Source: JAXMHQ01 sp046346665
Lineage (GTDB): Bacteria > Verrucomicrobiota > Verrucomicrobiia > Limisphaerales > JAXMHQ01
Length of the DNA stretch: 64,000 nucleotides
Assembly: GCA_046346665.1 (NCBI GenBank)
Contig: JAXMHQ010000007.1
Span: 62,001 to 126,000 of the forward strand
Direction of reading: 5' to 3'
A program made the translations under genes and the position numbers. Below the pieces are notes generated by a model, which was given only the letters and a program-made list of their open reading frames with translations, ran no database searches and was not told the DNA's origin. This document shows positions 1 through 7,813 of the stretch, piece by piece. Numbering within the stretch: the first letter of the stretch is position 1; each line of letters begins with the position of its first letter.

Positions 1-296
1 ACAAACACGCGGCCGGATTTGAAATAGATCGCGTCGCCGGATCCGGCGATCACGCGCTTGACCGCATAGCCGCCGTCCGAGGGATCGCGGAGCACGACGA
101 CGTCGCCTGCCTGCGGCGGGTGGAGGAAGTAGGCGACGCGGTTGAGGAAATAGCGGTCGGAATCGTGGAGGGTGGGCAGCATGCTTTGGCCCTGGACCTG
201 GACGGTTTGGAGCACGTAACGGTTGAGGGCGAAATACGCAAGCGCCGCGAGGACAAAGACCAGCGTCCACTGGCCGACCTGTTGGAGCAGTTCCAT
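1..296 (-). CDS. lepB: Signal peptidase I (partial, N-terminal 98 residues)
   Basis: Membrane-bound serine protease that removes signal peptides from proteins exported by Sec or Tat. Only the N-terminal part is present; the gene runs off the left edge. One membrane segment lies at about residues 10-26. It is followed by the signature QSMLPTL, with the nucleophile Ser38, and by AVKRVIAGSGD, with the general-base Lys80. Both catalytic residues of the Ser-Lys dyad are therefore visible. The ATG at 296 is chosen because the membrane segment begins a few residues later and no better start lies upstream. It follows the minus-strand regulator genes after a gap of about 270 bases. The family call is secure; the symbol assumes the single housekeeping enzyme. 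Confidence 0.9.
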   Translation of the reverse strand, partial: MELLQQVGQWTLVFVLAALAYFALNRYVLQTVQVQGQSMLPTLHDSDRYFLNRVAYFLHPPQAGDVVVLRDPSDGGYAVKRVIAGSGDAIYFKSGRVF

Positions 297-502
297 GGGG
301 TTCCACGAAACAGCGCGCCTCGGAGAGCGCTGGGCGGATGTCGCCTGCGGGTAGGTTGCCGTCAACCGGATCTTCATGCAGAGCCTGTCTGGTTCTGCCA
401 ACACTATGACTCCGGGGAGGTTCGGTATCAATTTGGTAAACTACGCAAATCGACAGGGGGCGAGTACGGATGCGGAACTGGGGAAGGCCCGGGAGCGAAA
501 GA

Positions 503-537
503 GGTCGAGGGTCGAGAGGCGAGAGTCGAGGGCCGGG
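503..537. repeat. Degenerate heptamer array (TCGAG type)
   Basis: Five adjacent 7-nt units read GGTCGAG, GGTCGAG, AGGCGAG, AGTCGAG, GGCCGGG. The array lies in the 267-base gap between lepB and the receiver gene, which otherwise shows nothing recognisable. Related TCGAG or CTCGA heptamers occur near 49065 and 53020. Confidence 0.7.
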
Positions 538-563
538 AACCCAGCACTCCATTAGGCCGGCAT

Positions 564-947
564 TTATGCGGTGCCGAGCACCTTGACGAGGGCTTCGCGG
601 AGATTTTCGAGCAGGAAAGGCTTGCTGACGATGTGATCGACGCCGGCGAGGGGATTGTCAGAATTCTGCAGCATCTCTGCGTAGGCGGTGATCATGACGA
701 TCGGCTGGCCGGGAGCCCGAGACTTGATGGTCGCGGCGAGTTCGTCGCCCTTCATGACGGGCATGGCGAAATCGGTGATGACCACGTCGAATTTTCCCTG
801 GCCGAACAGCGCCAGGGCATCCGCTCCGTTGTTGGCGGTCTCCACCTGGTGACCGTCGAACATCAGCATCATTTTAACCGCGTCGCAGACGAACGGCTCG
901 TCGTCGACGACCAGGATGCGTTTCGCTGTTAACTTGGGTGCGGCCAT
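564..947 (-). CDS. Stand-alone response regulator receiver protein
   Basis: CheY-like phosphoacceptor domain of 127 residues with no output domain. The acidic pair Asp15-Asp16, the phosphoacceptor Asp59 in VVITDFAMP, a Thr in MITAYAE and the conserved Lys in VSKPF are all present, so it should be phosphorylatable. It starts 54 bases after the end of the larger sensor kinase gene on the same strand, so the two are probably cotranscribed and the kinase is its likely phosphodonor. Such single-domain receivers act by protein-protein contact or as phosphorelay shuttles; the target cannot be told from the sequence. Confidence 0.9.
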   Translation of the reverse strand: MAAPKLTAKRILVVDDEPFVCDAVKMMLMFDGHQVETANNGADALALFGQGKFDVVITDFAMPVMKGDELAATIKSRAPGQPIVMITAYAEMLQNSDNPLAGVDHIVSKPFLLENLREALVKVLGTA

Positions 948-1001
948 GTGATCAGGCGGCCCATACTAAGGGCGCAAACGTGAAAGGCCAGAAATTATTG
1001 T

Positions 1002-3533
1002 TCACACGATCGATTTTTCCGGTCCCACCCCGAGTGGGCCCGGGACGCCGGAGATGGCCGGTTCCTGTTCCGCGGGCGTGGCGGCATCGGAGTCGACCGC
1101 CTCGGTGTGAAGCGGCAGGTAGACCCGGAAGGTGGCGCCCAGCCCCGGCTCGCTCTCCACTTCGATCCAGCCCTGGTGCTGCTGGACGATTCCGTAAACC
1201 GTCGCCAGCCCGAGGCCGGTGCCCTTCCCCACCTCTTTCGTGGTGAAAAACGGCTCGAAAATGCGGCGGAGATTTTCGGGGGCGATGCCGCAGCCGTTGT
1301 CGGAAACGGAGAGGCAGACGAAGGCGCCCTCGCGTGATTCCGGGTGGCTGGCGGCGCGGCCGGGATCGACCTGTTCCAGGTGGATGCGCACGTTCAACTG
1401 CCCGCCGTCGGGGAGGGCGTCGCGGGCGTTGACGGCGAGGTTCAACAGGACCTGCTGGATCATGCTGGAATCGGCCTGGATCATCGCCGGCTGCGGCCAG
1501 TAGTCGAGCTGCAGGGAGATGTCTTCGCCGAGGATTCTCCCGAGCATCAGGGTCATGTTGCTCACGACCTCGTTCAGGTCGAGCGCGCGCGGCTGCAGGA
1601 CCTGGCGCCGGCTGAAGGTGAGCAACTGCCGGGTGAGATCCGCCGCGCGTTCGGAGGCCTGGATGATCTGGTTCACGGCGCGGCGAGCAAACTCCTTGAG
1701 CTGCTCCTCCTCGGTCAGCATCGCGGCATAACCGTGGATCACGGTGAGGATATTGTTGAAATCGTGCGCCACACCGCCGGCGAGCTGGCCGATGGCCTCC
1801 ATTTTCTGGGACTGGCGCAATTGCTCCTCGAGCTGCTTGCGCTCCGTGACGTCCATGACGATTCCGTGCATCAGGCGGGGATTGCCTTCGGGGTCGCAGG
1901 AGAATTCGGCGCGTTCGCGGACGATGCGTTCCTCGCCGCCGGCGAGAACGATCCGGTGTTCGATGTCGTAGACGCCGCGGGTGGCGCAGGCGCGTTCGGC
2001 GGCCTCGGCGACGCGCTGCCGGTCGTCGGGATGCACAAAGCGGTAGAACAAATCGGTGGACGCCGGCACCTGGCGGGGTTCGAGGCCAAAGATCCGGTAG
2101 GTTTCATCCGACCATCGCAATTCGTTGTGGCGGATGTCGTCGCGGTTCGAGAGGTCCAGTTCCCAGCTCCCGAGGTGGGCAATGCGCTGGGCGGCGGCGA
2201 GGCTGGATTCGCTCTGGCGCAGGCGCCGTTCGCTCTCGCGCAGGGCTTCCTCCGCGTGGATCCGCTCCAGCGCGCCCGCGCATTGATCGGCCAGGATCTG
2301 CATGGCGTTGAGGTCCTGGTGGTCGTAGGCGGAGACGGCAAACCGGGCGAGCGCGATCATCCCGATGACTCGGCTGTCGATTCGGACCGGCACGAGCATG
2401 CGGGACGCGGCGAGACGGCGTTTGCTCCCGAACAATTCCGTGTCGGCGCCGGGGTCTTCCTCGGCGTGCTGGATCAGTTCCGCGCCGTGTTCCATGACGC
2501 GCCGCACGACCGCGTCGGGCTTGTCGAGCCACCGCGCCAGGTCCATTTCCTGCCGGCGCCCCTCGAGCGTGTCCACCTTGAGAATCGGCCTGAAGGCATC
2601 CGTTCCCTCCTGGTAGACACCCAGGGCGAAGCAGTCCCAGCCGAACAGTTCGTCGGCGACATCCTTGATGATGTGGGCGGCCTCGATCGGCGAGGTGGCG
2701 GAGCTGAGTCCGCCGCCGAGTTTCGACAAGGCGGCTTCGCGGCGTTCATGGCGCCGGCGTTCCGTGACATCCTGCGCCATGGTCAGCAGCGCTTCGCGTC
2801 CGCGGAACACGATGACGGACCAGGTGATTTCCACGTCGATGAGCGCGCCGCATTTTTTGCGGTGCCGCCAAAGACCGGCGTTGCCGATGCTGCCCGGCGA
2901 CTGGCGCCGGACAATTTCGTGGAAATAGTGACGCGCCCGGGCAGCTTCCTCGGGCGGCCGGATGTCCCTCAATGTCAGTGAAAGCATTTCGGACCGGTCG
3001 TAGCCGTAATGCCGGGTCGCAGCGCCGTTGACTTCCAGGAACGCCTCGGTTTCGAGGTCGGCAATCCAGCTGGGGATTGGGTTGCCTTCGAAGATGAGGC
3101 GGTATTGCTTTTCGCTCTCGCGCACCTCCGCTTCGGCGCGGCGGAGGCGGGCGCGTTCGCGGGATTCCAGCACGGCCCGGCGGACGGCGGGCAGGAGCCG
3201 CTCGAGCGCGCTCTTCAAAACGTAATCCGTCGCGCCGCACTTGAGGCTGTCGATCGCCGCCTGCTCCCCGATGGTGCCGGAGACCAGCAGCACGGGGGTG
3301 TCGGGGCTTTTTTCCCGCGCGGTCTTCACCGCGAGCAACCCATCGCAACTGGGCAGAGAATAATCCGCGAGGATGATGTCGAAGGATCCGCGCTCGAGCG
3401 CCGTCACAAATGCCGAGTAATCGGCCGCACGCTGGATTTCCGCCGGGATGCCGTCCTTCGCCAGCAACGCGCCGACGAGATGCGGAAAATCCGGGTCATC
3501 TTCCAGGTGCAAAACGCGCAGCAACTTGTCCAT
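1002..3533 (-). CDS. Sensor histidine kinase with N-terminal receiver, PAS and GAF domains
   Basis: Predicted cytoplasmic kinase of 843 residues; no membrane segment is evident. Domain order: receiver (about 1-125, phosphoacceptor Asp57), PAS (145-265), GAF (270-430), PAS (445-570), HisKA with His590 in GGVAHDFNN, and HATPase_c with an N-box near 702 and an intact G2 box GKGTGLGLA. The tail after the ATPase domain is short and carries no second receiver, unlike the neighbouring paralogue. The N-terminal receiver suggests it is itself switched by an upstream kinase. It lies upstream of a stand-alone receiver (54-base gap) and downstream of the paralogous kinase, which shares most of its domains and probably arose by duplication. 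The signal is unknown. Confidence 0.92.
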   Translation of the reverse strand: MDKLLRVLHLEDDPDFPHLVGALLAKDGIPAEIQRAADYSAFVTALERGSFDIILADYSLPSCDGLLAVKTAREKSPDTPVLLVSGTIGEQAAIDSLKCGATDYVLKSALERLLPAVRRAVLESRERARLRRAEAEVRESEKQYRLIFEGNPIPSWIADLETEAFLEVNGAATRHYGYDRSEMLSLTLRDIRPPEEAARARHYFHEIVRRQSPGSIGNAGLWRHRKKCGALIDVEITWSVIVFRGREALLTMAQDVTERRRHERREAALSKLGGGLSSATSPIEAAHIIKDVADELFGWDCFALGVYQEGTDAFRPILKVDTLEGRRQEMDLARWLDKPDAVVRRVMEHGAELIQHAEEDPGADTELFGSKRRLAASRMLVPVRIDSRVIGMIALARFAVSAYDHQDLNAMQILADQCAGALERIHAEEALRESERRLRQSESSLAAAQRIAHLGSWELDLSNRDDIRHNELRWSDETYRIFGLEPRQVPASTDLFYRFVHPDDRQRVAEAAERACATRGVYDIEHRIVLAGGEERIVRERAEFSCDPEGNPRLMHGIVMDVTERKQLEEQLRQSQKMEAIGQLAGGVAHDFNNILTVIHGYAAMLTEEEQLKEFARRAVNQIIQASERAADLTRQLLTFSRRQVLQPRALDLNEVVSNMTLMLGRILGEDISLQLDYWPQPAMIQADSSMIQQVLLNLAVNARDALPDGGQLNVRIHLEQVDPGRAASHPESREGAFVCLSVSDNGCGIAPENLRRIFEPFFTTKEVGKGTGLGLATVYGIVQQHQGWIEVESEPGLGATFRVYLPLHTEAVDSDAATPAEQEPAISGVPGPLGVGPEKSIV

Positions 3534-3614
3534 GATCGTTAAAAATCAGCCAAATATTAGGGATAAAACAGCACTTTACATGCCAATAAGATGCGGGTTT
3601 TCAATGGTTTACGT

Positions 3615-3756
3615 CGGCCGGCGACCGCCGGCCGAATAGCCAATCGCCAATCGCCAACACAGCCAACAGCCACTTGCCAGGGTTCAGTGCCCTTCGCACG
3701 GGAGCCTTGGCTATCGGCGATTGGCGATTGCCGATGCGCCCGGCTGTGCCGGGCGC
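3615..3756. repeat. Composite hairpin/heptamer element, copy 1
   Basis: Left GC hairpin 3615-3634 (8-bp stem, loop GACC). Then 7-nt units AATAGCC, AATCGCC, AATCGCC, one 9-nt variant and AACAGCC (3635-3671). A 37-base spacer follows, then the inverted units GGCTATC, GGCGATT, GGCGATT, GCCGATG (3709-3736) and a right hairpin 3736-3756 (9-bp stem, loop TGT). The right hairpin ends on the first base of the stop codon of the next kinase gene. Copies 2 and 3 lie at 27674 and 48994. Confidence 0.8.
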
Positions 3757-6092
3757 TAGGTGTCGAGGCAGGCGCGGACGGTGAGGGCCAGTTTCTGGAG
3801 GTCGTAGGGTTTCTGGAGGAAATACTGGCCGCGTTGCAGGACGAAATCCTTGCCGACGACATCGGTGCTGTAGCCGCTGGAGAAGATGATTTTCAGCTTG
3901 GGTTTGCTCTTGCGAAGCTTGTCCGCCAGCTCGCGCCCGTTGATGCCGTCGGGGAGCACGAGGTCGGCGAGGAGCAGGTCGATCTTGCCCTTCTGTTTTT
4001 TCCAGATGTCGAGGGCCTTGGCGCCGGTTTCGGCCTTGAGAATTTTGTAGCCGTAGGCGGCGAGGACCTTGCTGACGAGTTCGCGCACCGGCGCCTCGTC
4101 TTCGACGACCAGGATGGTTTCGTCGCCGCCGGTGACGGATTGTTTCGACGGCTTGCGGCCGGCTGCGGGATCCTTGTCCTTGGCCGCGGGCAGGTAGACG
4201 CGGAAGGTGGCGCCTTTGCCTAACTGGCTTTCAGCTTCTACCCAGCCCTGGTGCTGGCGGCTGATGCCGTAGACGGTGGCGAGGCCGAACCCGGTGCGTT
4301 TGCCGGCGTCCTTGGTGCTGAAGAACGGCTCGAAGATGCGGCGCAGGTTTTCGGGCGCAATGCCGCCGCCGGTGTCGATGACGCTGAGAGAGACGAATTT
4401 GCCCGGGCGCGCCTCGGGATGCGCGGCGGCGTGGGCGGAATTCACCTCGGCCAGGCCGATCTCGATGGCGAGCTGGCCGCCCTTCGGCATCGCGTCGCGG
4501 GCGTTGACGGCGAGGTTGACAAGCACCTGCTCGATCATGCCCGAGTCGGCGAGCACGAGCGCGGGCTGCGGAAGATATTTCAGCTGCAGCGCGATGTCCT
4601 CCCCCAGGATCCGCCCCAGCATCATGGTCATGTTGTTCAGCAGCTCGTTCAGGTCGACCGGCTTGAGCTGGATGACCTGGCGCCGGCTGAAGGCGAGGAG
4701 GGATTTCGTGAGGCCGGCGGCGCGTTCGGCGGCCTGGGCGATTTCCTGGGCGGATTCCTTGGCGGATTTGGTGAGGTTTTTCTCGCCGAGCAGGAGCAGC
4801 GCGTGGCCGTGGGTGACGGTGAGGATGTTGTTGAAATCGTGGGCGACGCCGCCGGCGAGCTGGCCGATGGCTTCCATTTTCTGCGATTGACGCAGTTGTT
4901 CCTCGAGCTGGCGGCGCTCCGTGAGATCCATGACGATGCCGCGCATCTGGCACGGCTTGCCGGCCGCGTCCAGCGCAATCTCGGCCTGCTGCCGGATCAT
5001 TCGTTCCCCTCCGTCGGGGCGAAGGATGCGGTGTTCGAGGGTGTAGGATTCGCGGTGCTCGATCGCGTGCTGGACGGCTTCCTTGATTCGCTGCCGGTCT
5101 TCGGGGTGGACCGAGTTGAAAAAGAATTCGCTCGGCAGCGGCGCGGTGCCCGGTTTGATCCCGAAGATGCGGTAGGTTTCATCGGACCAGCGCAGCCGGT
5201 TGTTGTTGACGTTCTCCGTGTCGGCGAGGTCGAGTTCCCAGCTGCCCAGGTGCGCGATGCGCTGGGCCGCGGCGAGGCTGGCTTCGCTCTTTTTCAACGC
5301 TTCGGCCGCCTGCCTGACTTCCGTGACGTCGTCGGCCATCGTGAGCAGCGCCGGCTGCCCTTGGAACTGGATGACCGACCAGGTGATCTCGACGTCGATG
5401 GCCGATCCGTCCTTTTTGCGGTGCTGCCAGAGTCCGGCGTGGCCGATTCCGGCATCGCTGGATTTATGGAGGATTTCGGCGATGTATTTGACCAGCTTGG
5501 CGGATTCCTCGGGGGAGCAGATATCCTGGATGGTCATCTCGAGGAATTCCTCGCGGGAATAGCCGTAGTGGCGGATCGCGGCTTCGTTGACTTCGAGGAA
5601 GGCGAACGTCCGGGGATCGGAGAGCCACATGGGCACCGGGTTGCCTGCGAAAATGAGGCGGTATTGTTTTTCGCCGGCGCGGACTTCGGCTTCGGCGTCG
5701 ATGCGTTGCTTGCGTTCCTCGGCTTCCTGAACGGCGCGGCGAATGGCCGGGACGAGGCGTTCGAGGCCGCTTTTCAGAACGTAATCCGTCGCGCCGCAGC
5801 GGAGAAAATCGATGGCGGCGTGTTCACCGATGGCGCCGGAGAGGAGGAGGAACGGGATGTCGGGGCATTTCTGTGCGGCGAGTTCAAGCGCCTGGCGGCC
5901 GTTGCAGGTCGGCAGCATGTAATCGGCGATGATGATGTCAAAATCGCCCTGGTCCAGGGCGCTGTCGAATGCCTTGAAATCGGTCACCAGGTTGACCCGG
6001 GAAGCGACGCCTTCGCGTTCCAGCAGGGCTGAAACCAGCGCCGAAAAGTCCGGTTCATCCTCCAGGTGCAAGACTCGCAACGGTTTATTCAT
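3756..6092 (-). CDS. Hybrid sensor histidine kinase, receivers at both ends, altered G2 box
   Basis: Predicted soluble kinase of 778 residues. Order: N-terminal receiver (phosphoacceptor Asp57), PAS, PAS, HisKA with His418 in GGVAHDFNN, HATPase_c, then a C-terminal receiver (about 656-778, phosphoacceptor Asp710). The G2 box reads GKRTGFGLA instead of the usual GxGTGLGLA seen in the neighbouring paralogue, so a glycine and a leucine of the ATP lid are replaced. The start at 6092 gives MNKPLRVLHLED, matching the paralogue's MDKLLRVLHLED; an in-frame start 46 codons upstream would add unrelated sequence. It lacks the GAF domain of the neighbour. The pair suggests a branched phosphorelay; partners outside the stand-alone receiver are not visible. 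Confidence 0.92.
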   Translation of the reverse strand: MNKPLRVLHLEDEPDFSALVSALLEREGVASRVNLVTDFKAFDSALDQGDFDIIIADYMLPTCNGRQALELAAQKCPDIPFLLLSGAIGEHAAIDFLRCGATDYVLKSGLERLVPAIRRAVQEAEERKQRIDAEAEVRAGEKQYRLIFAGNPVPMWLSDPRTFAFLEVNEAAIRHYGYSREEFLEMTIQDICSPEESAKLVKYIAEILHKSSDAGIGHAGLWQHRKKDGSAIDVEITWSVIQFQGQPALLTMADDVTEVRQAAEALKKSEASLAAAQRIAHLGSWELDLADTENVNNNRLRWSDETYRIFGIKPGTAPLPSEFFFNSVHPEDRQRIKEAVQHAIEHRESYTLEHRILRPDGGERMIRQQAEIALDAAGKPCQMRGIVMDLTERRQLEEQLRQSQKMEAIGQLAGGVAHDFNNILTVTHGHALLLLGEKNLTKSAKESAQEIAQAAERAAGLTKSLLAFSRRQVIQLKPVDLNELLNNMTMMLGRILGEDIALQLKYLPQPALVLADSGMIEQVLVNLAVNARDAMPKGGQLAIEIGLAEVNSAHAAAHPEARPGKFVSLSVIDTGGGIAPENLRRIFEPFFSTKDAGKRTGFGLATVYGISRQHQGWVEAESQLGKGATFRVYLPAAKDKDPAAGRKPSKQSVTGGDETILVVEDEAPVRELVSKVLAAYGYKILKAETGAKALDIWKKQKGKIDLLLADLVLPDGINGRELADKLRKSKPKLKIIFSSGYSTDVVGKDFVLQRGQYFLQKPYDLQKLALTVRACLDT

Positions 6093-6242
6093 GAATGATG
6101 ATCGACGGTTGACAGGCCCAGAGCGAGCACGCGCGATGCCATTGTGCAGCCCCGGGGGGCGGGCACGCCCGGCGGGCGGCAACGGCGGCTCATGGGCGGC
6201 AAGGCTAGGCAATCTGCCCCGGCTTGACAAGCCGCTTAGCGA

Positions 6243-6270
6243 TTGACAACGCGGGGGGTTCAGATAGTGT
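6243..6270 (+). promoter_or_regulatory. Candidate promoter for rpsT
   Basis: TTGACA (6243-6248), a 16-base spacer and TAGTGT (6265-6270) lie 39 bases before the rpsT start codon. The -35 is a perfect match to the sigma-70 consensus; the -10 keeps the first two and last positions. It is inferred from the motif alone. Confidence 0.5.
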
Positions 6271-6308
6271 CTCCCGCTCGAAATCGAGAATTAACGGAAA
6301 ACCGATCT

Positions 6309-6572
6309 ATGCCGAATACCAAGTCCGCCGCCCGCCGCGTCCGCAGTGGCGCCCGCAAACAGGCCCACAATCGCAGCATCAAGACCCGCCTCCACTCGCT
6401 GGAAAAGCAATACCTGGGTTTGCTCGGCGCCGGCAAAAAGGCTGACGCCACCACGCTCTTCAAACAGGTCAGCTCCGCCTTCGACAAAGCGGTCAAGACC
6501 GGCGTGCTCCACAAGTCCACCGCCAGCCGCAAAAAATCCCGGCTCAGCCTCCGCCTCCAGGCGCTGAAGTAA
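6309..6572 (+). CDS. rpsT: 30S ribosomal protein S20
   Basis: Small basic protein of 87 residues that binds 16S rRNA early in small-subunit assembly. The N-terminus MPNTKSAARR and the lysine/arginine-rich helices with KTRLHSLEK and HKSTASRKKSRL are typical of bS20, and the length matches the family. The start at 6309 is fixed by this N-terminus; an upstream in-frame ATG at 6243 falls in the promoter. It is monocistronic: a good promoter lies 39 bases upstream and a hairpin terminator just downstream. Confidence 0.97.
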   Translation: MPNTKSAARRVRSGARKQAHNRSIKTRLHSLEKQYLGLLGAGKKADATTLFKQVSSAFDKAVKTGVLHKSTASRKKSRLSLRLQALK

Positions 6573-6618
6573 CCGTTATCAGGGGCGACACCCCGTCGAA
6601 CCCTCGATGCCCCAGGAT

Positions 6619-6645
6619 CCGCCAACTGACGTTGGCGGCTATTTT
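6619..6645 (+). terminator. Probable intrinsic terminator of rpsT
   Basis: CCGCCAAC - TGAC - GTTGGCGG forms a perfect 8-bp stem with a 4-base loop (6619-6638), followed by CTATTTT. It lies 47 bases after the rpsT stop and touches the stop codon of the convergent glycosyltransferase gene. The U-tract is short. Confidence 0.55.
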
Positions 6646-7412
6646 CCGTTAGGAGATTGAGGCCCGTTCCCCGTGAACAGGGCTGATTTCATCACTCCCA
6701 TCCTGCACAGGCGGTAAGTGAAGCCGACCCTGAGGCAGCCGATGCCGTACTGGATGCTGCGGCGAAGATTGATGGAGGAGGCTTCCGCGAAATATTTTGT
6801 CGGGCAACTCACTTCCCCGATGGTGAAGCCGTGCCAGAGAATCTGGGCGAGCATCTGGTTGTCGAACACGAAATCGTCCGAGTTCGGACGCAGATCGATC
6901 CGTTCGAGCAGTTCGCGGGAGAAGGCGCGGTAGCCGGTGTGGTACTCCGACAATTTCGCGCCGAGCAGAACATTTTCCGCAAAGGTCAGGAACCGGTTGG
7001 AAACGTATTTCCACCACGGCATCCCTCCCGCGAGCGAGTAGCCGCCGAGAATACGGCTGCCGAGAACGCAAGGGTGCAGGTCATTGGCGATGATCGACAC
7101 CATCGCGGGCAGCAATTTGGGGGTGTATTGATAGTCGGGGTGGATCATCACCACGATGTCGGCGCCGGCTTCGAGCGCCATGCGGTAGCAGGTTTTCTGG
7201 TTTCCGCCGTAGCCGGTGTTCACGTCGTGGGCGTGCACCCGGATGCCGGGCAGCGCCCGCGCCACCGCCACAGTCTCATCCCGGCTCTTGTCGTCCACCA
7301 GGATGATTTCATCCACCAGGCCCTGGTCCATGACTTCGTCATAGGTCTGGCGCAGGGTCAGCGCGGCGTTGTAAGCCGGCATGACCACGACAACTTTTTT
7401 GCCTCGATACAT
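6639..7412 (-). CDS. Family 2 glycosyltransferase (dolichol-phosphate mannosyltransferase-like)
   Basis: GT-A fold enzyme of 257 residues that transfers a sugar from a nucleotide-sugar donor, probably to a polyprenyl phosphate or glycan. The N-terminus VVVVMPAYNAALTL, the motif LVDDKSRDET, the stretch NTGYGGNQKTC and the DXD-equivalent HPDYQY are characteristic of the DPM1-like branch of GT2. There is no C-terminal membrane pair, so it is probably peripheral. It stands alone, convergent with rpsT. The substrate cannot be assigned from the sequence. Confidence 0.88.
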   Translation of the reverse strand: MYRGKKVVVVMPAYNAALTLRQTYDEVMDQGLVDEIILVDDKSRDETVAVARALPGIRVHAHDVNTGYGGNQKTCYRMALEAGADIVVMIHPDYQYTPKLLPAMVSIIANDLHPCVLGSRILGGYSLAGGMPWWKYVSNRFLTFAENVLLGAKLSEYHTGYRAFSRELLERIDLRPNSDDFVFDNQMLAQILWHGFTIGEVSCPTKYFAEASSINLRRSIQYGIGCLRVGFTYRLCRMGVMKSALFTGNGPQSPNGK

Positions 7413-7487
7413 AAAATGCTGCTGTCAGGACAGGCAGCGCATCGTGAAGTCCGCCGCCGGGAAAGAGAAGCAAAAAACACAGCTCTC

Positions 7488-7516
7488 TTGCCAGTCCCGC
7501 GGCCTTGTCCTATCGT
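7488..7516 (+). promoter_or_regulatory. Candidate promoter for feoAB
   Basis: TTGCCA (7488-7493), exactly 17 bases, then TATCGT (7511-7516) precede feoA by 46 bases. The match to the sigma-70 consensus is good (5 of 6 and 4 of 6). No convincing Fur box was seen beside it. Confidence 0.45.
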
Positions 7517-7562
7517 GTGCCCCGGTGAACACCTTGGCGCAATTCTGAAACCGCACGACGTA

Positions 7563-7802
7563 ATGCCTGCCGCTCCGCAACCGCTGACCTCGCTTCCCGT
7601 GGGCGCCGCGGCCGTCGTGGCCGAAATCAACGTGCCCCCCGCCGGAAGGCCGCGCCTGATGGAGATGGGGCTGCTGGTGGGCAGCGCCGTCCAGCTCGTC
7701 CGGTTCGCCCCGCTCGGCGACCCGGTGGAAATCCGTGTGCGCGGTTACAACCTGACGCTTCGCAAACACGAGGCGGACCAGATCCTGGTGCGCGTTTCCT
7801 GA
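7563..7802 (+). CDS. feoA: FeoA-family ferrous iron transport accessory protein
   Basis: Small cytoplasmic SH3-like protein of 79 residues that assists or modulates the FeoB iron(II) permease. Typical FeoA features are an early LPVGAAAVVAEI, the central RLMEMGLLVGSAVQLV with its LxxMGL core, and a late RGYNLTLRKHEADQILV strand pattern. The start at 7563 gives the normal family length; there is no clear Shine-Dalgarno sequence. feoB follows after 11 bases, so the two genes form an operon. Confidence 0.92.
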   Translation: MPAAPQPLTSLPVGAAAVVAEINVPPAGRPRLMEMGLLVGSAVQLVRFAPLGDPVEIRVRGYNLTLRKHEADQILVRVS

Positions 7803-7813
7803 ACCTGCGTCCG

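Noticed and set aside
120..932. Long plus-strand frame over lepB and the receiver gene
   Set aside because: It is the shadow of two minus-strand genes with strong domain evidence; its sequence has no family match.
6831..7562. Plus-strand frame upstream of and continuous with feoA
   Set aside because: It is antisense to the GT2 gene; FeoA family length supports the start at 7563.
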